Below, one piece after another: positions 56,128 through 64,000 of a stretch of DNA of 64,000 nucleotides; the stretch's first letter is position 1, and each line of letters begins with the position of its first letter. A program made the position numbers and the translations under genes. This DNA comes from Przewalskia tangutica (Eukaryota; Streptophyta; Magnoliopsida; Solanales; Solanaceae). The DNA lies in contig CM056738.1 in NCBI GenBank assembly GCA_029844215.1, positions 44,404,388-44,468,387 of the forward strand, written 5' to 3'. Under the pieces are notes generated by a model that searched no databases, had not been told where the DNA came from, and saw only the letters and a list, made by a program, of their open reading frames with translations.

Positions 56128-58306
56128 TGAATACTTGTACAAACAGATACTTTTGATAGTTGACACACTACTAGAGGTTTTAATATTTCATACACCTTTC
56201 ACTATTTCGAGATTTCAAACCCATTTAACACTCTTAGTTGAACTACAATGTCATCTGTTTTCTTTCCTAACTTTATAAACAAGCTCCGGTACCTAATTTG
56301 ATAGTTTTATACTATTACTGATGCAGTATTTTCAGACAAAAGTTATTAAGCTTTGTGATGGTCAAAATTGAAGACATAAAAGGGAGTGGGGAGGGGGTTT
56401 ACTAATAAGGTAAATAATCCTATCGCAGAACCAGAATTATAGCTGCCATATCCATGTGGATCAGCAAGTAAACAGAAGATGATTTTTACTAGGGCGCAGT
56501 TGTTGGATCCATCGAGGAGCATAATTTTGTTTTGGTTGGTTGGTTGCTGTGAGCTTTTGAGATGGAGAGTGGAGACAGAAGATATTGAACATAACAGACT
56601 GGTGAAGATTTAGAGATGTCGCCTTTTATTAATTTTGACTGTTTGAGAAGGATGATGAACATAAAAGATCACTAGCCACCAAAGTCTATAGCATTGCAGA
56701 AGTGTTGAGTATTGTTCTCTTTTAAATCTTCAGTTTTGCCAACCCATTTCAAAAAAGAAAAAAAGAAGAGAAAAGACAAAGGACCTCAGTTTTGTCAATC
56801 TAGCTATTAAGAACTCTCACCTGTATTTTTCCTGCGGGTGACCCCACCTGCCTAGAAAGAGGGGCATGGAAGGGACAAATGGATTGAATTCAAGCTGTAT
56901 AGTCCAGATAGTTTTTTGCTGTCTGGCATAATCACTTCGCACTCACGTTAATAGTTTCCCTTGTCAGTTGTACTAAGTGCACATTTGTTTTAATGCTTAG
57001 ACTCTGTTAGGAGACAGAATTTTAATGCAGTTTTTTGTTATCAATTAAAGAGAATCTCACTCCTTAAACATTTTTTTCTTTGGTTCAGCTTTTAAGGTAC
57101 CTCTCATTTAATTAAGTGGTGATGACTTGTGAGATTTTATCTTTCTGTTCTTAAGCTGGAAACTTCCTGCTCCTGTTTTCACTTGGGACTCTTAGCACCA
57201 AGAGAAATCAGTGAAAAGGAAAAAAAAAATCAAGCTTGATGGTTGGACTGAATCTGTTAAACCAGGGCTCAGTTCCAAGGTGCTGAAAGCAAAGCCCTAT
57301 GATTTATCTGATTTAGTTCTATGATTTTGATAAGATTTGAACCAAATTTTAGGTTTGACAACTTATACAGCAGCAGCTACTGATTCCGCAAGAAGTATTT
57401 TTTTATTGTTTTCATCTGTGGTGTATATAAAGATTATCAATGGCTGGCATGCAGAGTGTGCTTAGGAAAACGTAAATACAAAACCATTGGGTACATAATA
57501 TCCTAAGGTATCCTATCATAAGCATATACTGCGAGATCTGTTTTTGCTTTTCAACACTTTTTCTCTATATTGGACTTTCTGACAGGTAATAGATTTTAGT
57601 GATTTAAGTGGCTATTCTTATATGTGGTAGCAGCTCAAGCGTCATGAGCTAAGCCTCCCATATTAGCTAAGGTGCTTATGCTTCTCAAACCAAAGATGAC
57701 ATAGAATATGTCAAGCGGTGTACTCATATTTTTCCATCCCGGTTCACCCTTTTTGGGGTTGACTAGTGATGAATTTGGTCGTAGACCATAATGCATTAAC
57801 TTGAAATTATTGCCATGGCGACATTGTGAACCCCATTAGATAATCTTCTTTGTGTCTCCAGGGTGGGGTAGTCCCTGTATAATGAGAACCGGACCTCTAT
57901 TTATGATAATGTCACCTAGTATGTTAATAGTTCTTTTTCTATAGACTTCTGAGTGAACTTTTCTTTTACTATCCCATTAGGATGTAGTTAGGATTATAGG
58001 TCTTTTTGAGACTGCTAGTTCTTTTTACTGAGAGTACTGATTGCAATTTATTTACTATCTCTTTGACGAAATGCATCTTTTATTAGGATGTGCTTGAGGT
58101 GTGGAATTCCCAAAACATACACGCACGCGAGAGGGATGGTGTGCCCAGCCTGTGGTGATCGCCCTGTAGAAACTGACGAAGAGCCAGTCAAGAAGAAGGG
58201 GTCTGCCGTCAAAGAGAAGGAGAAGAATAAGAGGATGAAGGGGCAGTCATCCCATGCAACTTGGAAAAGTGAGACAGAAATGCATCTCCGCCAACAATTT
58301 GATTAG
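51269..58306 (+). CDS. Conserved plant protein with C-terminal CxxC-x13-CxxC motif, four exons
   Basis: This is the only gene that reads intact. Exons: 51269-51445, 51616-51730, 55376-55559, 58087-58306, giving 231 aa. Each junction has GT...AG and the frame is kept: exon 1 ends in phase 0 (GAG|GTAAAT), exon 2 in phase 1 (GCTG|GTACTT), exon 3 in phase 2 (CTGAG|GTATGG). The start codon is the ATG of MSLSLIQGYSSAEEEEQEQE. The N-terminus is acidic (E/Q), then proline/serine-rich; a basic HGRRKYRRNKND stretch spans residues about 84-95. The C-terminus has CLRC and CPAC (residues 161-164 and 178-181), a likely zinc site, then a lysine-rich tail ending in HATWKSETEMHLRQQFD. I recognise it as a conserved plant family without known function. 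Introns 2 and 3 carry TE insertions. Confidence 0.8.
51960..52320 (-). pseudogene. Copia integrase C-terminus and integrase-RT linker
   Basis: The minus strand encodes SKTSDCMLIGYVEHSVAYRF, then ELRRSKKPRGDNFQTFLVDN and IYIEAISSSNVECWKEKIRV. This is the end of integrase, the linker and the first residues of RT. It runs in the opposite direction to the RNase H fragment in the same intron. Confidence 0.8.
52335..52735 (-). repeat. Left arm of an inverted repeat (copia LTR part)
   Basis: It matches 53655-54040 in inverted orientation. Shared strings include ATGCATGGTTGAC, TTGGCCACATGTC-like sequence and GTAGCGCCCAATAACACAT. The arm ends where the right arm enters the tandem array. Confidence 0.8.
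52740..53240 (+). pseudogene. Copia RNase H fragment
   Basis: The plus strand encodes KYLRGTMNYGILYSGF, then ETKSTSGYVFTLDGGAIS, NMESEFVSLELVGFEAVWLR and VNLTDPLSKPVE at the end. Stops at DVN., AIS. and elsewhere show decay. It leads into the 3' end and LTR of the same copia. Confidence 0.8.
53560..54240 (+). mobile_element. Copia 3' LTR portion, right arm of the inverted repeat
   Basis: A purine tract (ATATGGGGGTCAAAATG near 53567) precedes AT-rich LTR-like sequence. Right arm 53655-54040 mirrors 52335-52735. It is followed by the 31-bp array and by a TATA-like stretch (CCTATATATACTTC) near 54244. The true LTR ends are not clear; the 3' border may be further right. Confidence 0.6.
54030..54205. 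repeat. 31-bp tandem array with palindromic GACACGTGTC
   Basis: Six units of about 31 bp. GACACGTGTC is perfect at 54061, 54092, 54123, 54154 and 54185; the first unit at 54030 has GACATGTGTC. The remainder of the unit is ATGTCGCTGGACTTGTAGT. CACGTG is the plant G-box core. Confidence 0.95.
55871..56086 (+). mobile_element. tRNA-derived SINE, Solanaceae TS/Au type
   Basis: An A-box (TGGCCTAGTGG, 55887-55897) and a B-box (GGTTCAAATCG, 55931-55941) are spaced as in an RNA polymerase III promoter. The tail 'gtgcgcgcaagcttaccgg' and 'caccacggttat' resembles the plant SINE family found in Solanaceae. It is inserted in intron 3. No clear target duplication is seen, because the 3' side runs into the TA repeat. 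Confidence 0.75.
56087..56122. repeat. (TA)n microsatellite
   Basis: About 17 TA units directly behind the SINE; probably derived from its tail. Confidence 0.95.
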
Positions 58307-58824
58307 TCAAGTCTAAAAACAAGTCGATCTGATTATATGTATGTCCTCCAGTAGCATAATCGATCAACTATGTACTTTAGCAGCTCTACTCAGCTGAAGT
58401 GAACCTGGGAATTATGCAATAATCTTAAAGCTATCTGTTTAAAGTGCATAACCTGTGATGTAGATTCTGGTTGGTTTTAAAGCTAACGTGCCACCACTCT
58501 GTTAGGTTTTCTCAAGATATTTCAACAGAATATGGGTTTTGATACTTCTTGTTTGGAAGAAGTCGTGCAGTCAACATGTGCCAGGCTTTTTCGTGCCTTC
58601 TTTTGATAGAAAGTATTGCTTCTGCTAATGGTCACTAGTTTTAGTTTTGTTTTGACCCTTTCTTCCATCAAATCCTATCTATTAGCGTCTGAGCGTACAA
58701 CAGATGTCGGTGGTTTCTTGGCAGTGTTAGATGATGATGTAAGGTAAACGAGAGACTGTTTTATGATTTATGTAAGGTAACTCATGATATGGTGAAGTGA
58801 CACTGTCTACACCGATCAAGAATA
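58307..58824 (+). other. 3' flank of the gene
   Basis: AT-rich sequence after the stop codon, presumably 3' UTR and terminator. A possible polyadenylation signal (GCAATAATCTT) lies near 58417. No gene. Confidence 0.5.
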
Positions 58825-58835
58825 AGTCAGCTGCT

Positions 58836-59184
58836 ATCCGAGGTGTTTGGCCCAGTGGCCATTTCACTAAGGATATGCTGGGAGGGGTTCCGTGTTCGAG
58901 TCCCCTCTCAGCGAAAAATTGTTCTCCGGGGCATATTTCAGTGGCAAAGGATGGGCGCTAAGACGCGCTGACATACGTAGTGTGGGATCGATCCCTGGCA
59001 GGGGGTTGAGCCTTGTGTCATTGATCAGTTGTCTGCTTTCAGGCTAATGGAGCACATCCCGCGGTTTACCTTGGTGATAGTGATGAGGGACCGGGTCTAT
59101 CATCTTCAGGACGTTTAGATAATACTAGTGAAATAGTCAGGCGCAAACCTGAATACTTGGATTATCAAAAAAAAAAAAAAAAAG
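58836..59184 (+). mobile_element. Long, possibly dimeric SINE with poly-A tail
   Basis: Flanked by AGTCAGCTGCT at 58825-58835 and 59185-59195. A-box TGGCCCAGTGG at 58848-58858 and B-box TGTTCGAGTCC at 58892-58902 are good. A second B-box-like GGGATCGATCC lies at 58983-58993, with a weak A-box-like string near 58942. Ends in about 17 A. At 349 bp it is longer than usual, which fits a two-unit SINE. Confidence 0.8.
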
Positions 59185-59434
59185 AGTCAGCTGCTTAGAA
59201 AAGACACTATCTTTCAGTAGGACATCAAGTGATTAAGTAGCATGCCAATGCACTTTTTGTATAGGCTTAAATTAGGTCAAAGTTTCTTTTTGAGGGATGA
59301 AGTGAGAAATCCAGATATCAAATGGTTAGATGGTAATAGTTCTGAAAGCATAAAAAGAAGGGAATTAAGGTTTTGAGGAGAAAGTCTCTGCCCGCGCAGA
59401 AAAAGTTTGCTTTCTAAATGGGTGTGGATATTTA

Positions 59435-60433
59435 GGGTGTGTTTGGATTAGCGATGGATAAAATTGATTCTGGCAGAAGTGATTTATGTTTGGATGCAAC
59501 AATGTAAAAATAATTTTTATAATTGATTTATATTTGGATAGTTTTGATTAAAATTGCTTTTGAATGTAGAATTATCAAAATGGACATACATATAAATAAA
59601 AATAGTACTTAAATATTAGTAGAATATTATTACAATATTAATTTAAAGTGCAAATAGTATTTAAATATTATTACAATACTAATTTTGCATGTACTCTATA
59701 ATGTATTATTAATACATTATAGAAAAATGAATAATATTATACATAATAGTTATTTTTGGAATTTTTCTATTTTGTTAACACCCTTTCTCATTGAGTAAAC
59801 AATTCTTAGTGTATATTTAAATTTTTTGGACTAGCTTCATTTATATTAATAATACATTATAAAAAAATGAATAATATTATACTTAATAGTTATTTTAAAA
59901 AGTACATTGGAATCGATTTTTAGTTAAAATTGTAGAGCACATTTTGCCGCATTTAAAATATTAATAATATTCGGAGTATTTGAAAGAAGACAATAGAAAA
60001 ATGAGAAGGATAATCCAAATGAGTTGCACTATTCTCATTCCTAAGTACGAGAAATGTCCTAAAATTAACAATAACATACTCAAAACAGAACATGAGTAGT
60101 ATATTTGAATGTTTTTTTTAGTAATTATTTCTAGATATTTAAAGAGGGTAATGAAAGTTGTATATTTGAATGGTTTTTTTAGTAATTATTTCTAGATATT
60201 TAAAGAGGGTAATGAACGTGGCTATAGTTGTTGATGAAAATTAAATAGGGTAATAAAGGAAAGAGTAAAATTCAAATTGAAATTAATGTCAAAATTGATT
60301 CTACCAGAATCAATTCTGGCATTCTGGAGACCAGAATTGATTTTGGTCAGCCAAACATGTCAATTTTCTGATTTTCACGAAAGTAGGTACCCAGAAGTGA
60401 TTCTGGAACCCAAAAGTTAATCCAAACATGCAC
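59435..60433. mobile_element. Tourist/PIF-like non-autonomous element, 999 bp
   Basis: Ends GGGTGTGTTTGGATTA and TAATCCAAACATGCAC-like (imperfect inverted ends), flanked by TTA at 59432-59434 and 60434-60436. Sub-terminal inverted copies of AATTGATTCTGG occur at both ends. The interior holds duplications of about 55 bp (59705 and 59843) and 61 bp (60100 and 60161). No transposase. Confidence 0.85.
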
Positions 60434-60952
60434 TTAGTAGTGGTCCGCGGGCGGGCTACACCACTCGCATCGATCGAATATCGATCGATTTGATGCGGGT
60501 CGAGAATTTTCCCGACTCACTCACCGCCAGACAACAACTATATACACCTGGGCTGTACAACGCCAAATTCCTCCCCAACCCCCTACCCCCTTAATATTTA
60601 TTTTTAACTCCTAAGTTATATATTTACACTTAAACCCAATTTTTCCAACTATAAATACCTCATTTTCTCTTCATTCTTTCTCACAAATCTTCCTACAATC
60701 TCTCTAATAATTTCTCAATCTATCTCTCATTCTCTCTACATTGTCCACTAAATATTCAATTTTATTTATTCATTTGGGAGTGAAGTTAGCAACTAGCTTG
60801 AGGATCATCCATTGAGCAAAGTTTCAATTTTCAACCTCTCGATTACACGTCGACGTTTGGTACGTTCGTTCCTTCATTAAATTATTGTTGTTTCTTTACT
60901 TTAATTAGAGCACTTAATTTCATTATCTTTAATTATTTATTTGCATAATTAT

Positions 60953-62475
60953 AATGGAAGGATTGAAACGTATGGTTACTGGTAAGGGTATTTCTTTTTT
61001 CTAGGGGTAATTAGGGTAAGAGTACTTCTTCTAGTCATCCTATTCCTCCTAGACATGACGAATTTGTTGATACTGAATTATTTTCTGAAGTACCATTAGA
61101 TTTAGACGAGGAACTATTTTCTGGAACTCAACAAGACATTAATTTAGAAGATAATCTAGATGACACGCCCACTAATGCACCTCAAACTGAACCGCATCTT
61201 ATTCCCTCTAGTATGCGACGAGGCCCACTACAACGAAAATTAACATCAGATGTATATTTTTTTTTATAGGGACGTAGAAAATCAAGTTGCTAGATGCATA
61301 ATTTGTAAAAAAGTTTATAAATTTAAAATGGGAAAAAGTCAGAGCGGGACGGGAGGTTTCACTACGCATTTGAATAGATTTCACAAAGTTAGGTGAGAGA
61401 AATATAAGGCTAAAAAGGCGGGTGCGTCAATGCCCTCTTAGTCGGGACAAGGTTCACATACTGTCCCGTACCAGGGTCAAATTGACCCTATGACGAGGGC
61501 AATTGTAGGCCCTAAATATGATAAAAATAAAGTAGGGAAGTATTATCAAAATTAGTTGCAGTGGAGGGTTTGTCTTTTTCATTTCCTGAATCTCCTGCTT
61601 TTATTCATTATATAAGAGAAATGTACAATCCTGCTTATAATGGTTTTCCTAGATCAACTGTTAGGAGAGATGTTTTTAAATTTGCACACGAATATCAACA
61701 ATATTTAAATTATTCATTATATCATTTTTCTGACAAAGTATCTATTACGTCTGATATAGGCCGTAGTACTAACGACCATGATTATTTAACTGTAATATGT
61801 CATTGGATAGACTATAAATTTTCTATGCAAAAACGTATTTTAGCATATAGATATATTGATAGTAGGCACATTGATTTTTTATTTCAGAAAATATTTTTTC
61901 AGTTTGCGATTATTATGGCATAACTGATAAAATCATGACTATTACATTAAATAACGCTTTTTTTAATGTTACTGATGTTAGATTATTAAAAAATGTTTTA
62001 ACTCCATCTTTTCCAAATCATTTTCATATAAAATGTGCATGTCATATTTATAACTTAGTTGTAAAGGATGAACCATCACTTTTTGAAGACATTCTTGGAA
62101 AAAAACAATTTGCTATAAACTTTATTTTTAAAAGTAATAGAATACAACGAATAAAAGAATATAAAAAAACTTGTCACAATTGTCAACTACCTTACAGAAA
62201 AATTTCCGAAGAAGTATGCACTAGATGAAATTCTTTATACAACCAACTACGTGTTGCTTATGAGTATAAAAGAACTATAACCCAATTTTTTAACACCCGT
62301 AATCGAAATCCTACTGATATGATTATTGATTCCGTCTAGGATACAATTTTAGAACTTATTACATTTTTAGAATTTTTTTATCTAGCTACTAAAGAATTTT
62401 CCAATATTTATTATCTTACTATTTCATCAATGTTATTTTATATAGCTCTAATATTTATATACTTAGTGAATATAT
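60953..62475 (+). pseudogene. hAT transposase with BED zinc finger
   Basis: The N-terminal part starts near ATG 60953 and, after an unclear splice or frameshift, reads SSSHPIPPRHDEFVDTEL. A frame break near 61265 is followed by the BED finger: RCIICKKVYKF...FTTHLNRFHKV. After further stops come the transposase blocks AVEGLSFSFPESPAFIHYIR, KVSITSDIGRSTNDHDYLTV (Asp of the DDE core) and CHWIDYKFSMQKRILAY. Then TLNNAFFNVTDVRLLK and FHIKCACHIYNLVVKDEPSL follow, ending near ATKEFSNIYYLT. The dimerisation domain at the C-terminus is missing or replaced. At least four frame changes and stops are present. Confidence 0.8.
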
Positions 62476-62484
62476 GGAAAAACC

Positions 62485-62650
62485 GTTGCAAATATGATGC
62501 AACAGATCCGGAACCACATTCGCGGTCTGGAAGAGAGGAAAAAGGCCCTCCTCCAGGAACGAAGGATTGGGGAGGCCAGGGAAGATGGATTGGATCGAGA
62601 GGCGTAGCCGGAACTCTTTCGTAGGAAGCTCTCGAGGCAGTGGCTTGAAA
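62485..62650. other. GC-richer block of unknown origin within hAT
   Basis: The block contains plus-strand coding-like sequence (MMQQIRNHIRGLEERKKALL) with a base composition unlike the AT-rich hAT interior. The hAT C-terminal dimerisation region should be near here. It may be an insertion or captured sequence; origin unknown. Confidence 0.35.
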
Positions 62651-63389
62651 CTAATCTCCCTTTTTTTTTATTCTTTTTTCTTTTCGTTATGGTAATGCAA
62701 TGCAAGAGGTCTCGAAATACCGCACAAGCAAGAAAGCCAATAGACCTTGAATAACCTGTAAGAAAGGACATTCTTTTTCTTCGGACATTCTGTTTATCCT
62801 TTTTTATCTGGTGAACCTCTTTCTCCAGAACTTGGACTCAATCCACATCCCTTGCTTGAACCTTCTACACCCAGCTTATAACTACAACTACAACGAAATC
62901 TTATCCGGCGAAATCTTATTCGGAGATCAATGAAGAAGAAGATTACAACTACAACGAAATTTTATCCGAAGGAGGTGGAAGCGACGTCGACCAATTTGAC
63001 CAACAATCCAACCGAAGAATCACAAGAAATTATAAAGAAACTAGAAAACGTGTTTCTTAACATGTAATTTTTTTAATTGTAATTTTACTATGTTATTTAT
63101 TTGCAACTTTCAATATCACGAAGTTGCAATTTTAAAATTGTATTACAAAAAAAAAATCATACTTCTATTAAATAATATAAGAGGCACAAAAACAGTCTTG
63201 AGATGTTTTTATTAAACTATCTTGTTGTGTGTATGTGTGTTATTTTTTTAATTTAAGGGCAAAAAGAAAATTACCCACCCCAACCCCTTCCCCCTCCCCC
63301 ACCCCGACACCTCGGGATCGGGGCGGGACGGCGACAGACCCCGCTAGCCCCACCCCGACCCCGCCCCGTTGGCCACCCTTGATATTTAG

Positions 63390-64000
63390 TAGGCGTTTGG
63401 CCATAGGATTTGGGACCCCAATTTCAAATTTTGATTTGAAATCAGCGGTTGTTTATAAAATCTGCACAAAACTTTAACTTCAATTTGGCCCAACTGTTGA
63501 CTTGATTCGATCAATTTCTCGACTTAATGAGGTTTGTTTATGATCGATCAGTCACTAGATGTTGCCAAAATAGAAATGGAGGGGTAACAAATGCCTTGTA
63601 TGATTGTCCAATATTGACTACCTTTCTTTGTCGGAACATGATCGGTTAGCTTAGCTGGAAAGCTAATAAGTGTTCGTTAATTTCATTAAACTCTTGTTTA
63701 CTGCACTACAATCACAAAACTATTTTACCATAACTCAAGAAAATAAAAATCCATCAACTGATAGGCTAAATCAGCAATAGTACCGACTATCCATGCGAAT
63801 TTCAGTTACGATACACTCGTAAAATTCGATAAAATATTTCTTTTCACAATATAAAAAGTAACCACCACTCCTGTTTATCCAATAAATTTTTATCTCCGAA
63901 AAGCTTACCATGGAAGGGGACCTCAAGCCAAGGAATCACGGTCAGGCATTACATATGAGCCTGAAGACCAGAGGAAGAGCAAATGTGCAATAGATCGATC
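63390..64000. other. Right flank, possible MITE end
   Basis: After the hAT target duplication the sequence GCGTTTGGCCATAGG resembles the terminus of common Solanaceae MITEs, but no opposite end is visible. The rest, to 64000, shows no gene. Confidence 0.3.

Larger units (their letters stand above)
55560..58086 (+). other. Intron 3 of the gene
   Basis: A 2.5 kb intron bordered by GT (55560) and TTATTAG (58086). It contains a SINE at about 55871-56086 followed by a TA run. From 56123 to 58086 I see AT-rich sequence without a gene. Confidence 0.75.
60438..63381 (+). mobile_element. hAT transposon, decayed
   Basis: Left end TAGTGGTCCGCGGGCGGG; right end CCGCCCCGTTGGCCACCCTTG, whose reverse complement begins CAAGGGTGGCC. 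The 8-bp target duplication is ATATTTAG: right copy 63382-63389, left copy 59428-59434 plus 60437, split by the Tourist-like element. It encodes a broken transposase with a BED zinc finger. Near both ends the sequence is C/G-rich, as in plant hAT elements of this type. Confidence 0.85.

Noticed and set aside
62463..62771. 102-aa minus-strand ORF in the hAT region
   Set aside because: No domain; it is antisense to the coding-like block and spans a poly-T run.

Overview
This window is nuclear DNA from a flowering plant. It is AT-rich, it has one spliced gene with GT-AG introns, and most of it consists of nested LTR retrotransposons, a hAT transposon, a Tourist-like element and tRNA-derived SINEs. 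The SINE in intron 3, the Tat-type elements and the LTRs starting TGTCACGACC resemble families I know from Solanaceae. The family call is an inference; I cannot name the species.

Layout. 1-527: end of a TGTCACGACC-type LTR. 528-7381: an Athila-type gypsy element that keeps gag, protease, an accessory ORF and a 3' LTR, but has lost reverse transcriptase, RNase H and integrase. 7382-8803: 3' end and LTR of a copia element. 8890-9427, continuing at 17393: remnant of a FAR1-related (SWIM zinc finger) gene. It is split by a complete minus-strand copia element (9428-17387, TSD AGAAC), which itself holds a 1.3 kb solo LTR (13555-14860, TSD CTGGG). 17472-23471: a second minus-strand copia, split by a 2.6 kb solo LTR (18794-21429, TSD GAAAC). 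23704-44993: antisense ORF and 3' end of a Tat-type element, split by an 18.9 kb Ogre/Tat gypsy element (24045-42924, TSD ACTGC, 3.4 kb LTRs). 44994-49253: 3' LTR of that Tat element, split by a 3.6 kb solo LTR (45072-48709, TSD GGATA). 49254-50315: start of a minus-strand gypsy element.

The right end is more gene-like. A four-exon gene (51269-58306, 231 aa) encodes a small protein with a C-terminal CxxC-x13-CxxC motif. Its second intron contains rearranged copia debris, including five perfect GACACGTGTC palindromes at 31-bp spacing. Downstream lie a SINE with an 11-bp TSD, a 1 kb Tourist-like element, and a decayed hAT element (60438-63381). The Tourist-like element sits exactly inside the hAT target-site duplication.

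The most unusual signal is a GC-rich palindromic module, core GGCGCCGCGGCGCC, often preceded by CAG. It recurs in elements that are otherwise unrelated: the Athila LTR and env leader, a decayed Athila-like solo LTR, a TGTCACGACC solo LTR (reverse orientation), and the pol regions of both copia elements. It does not follow element phylogeny, which suggests a shared, captured or mobile sequence. Apart from the four-exon gene, every coding region here is broken.
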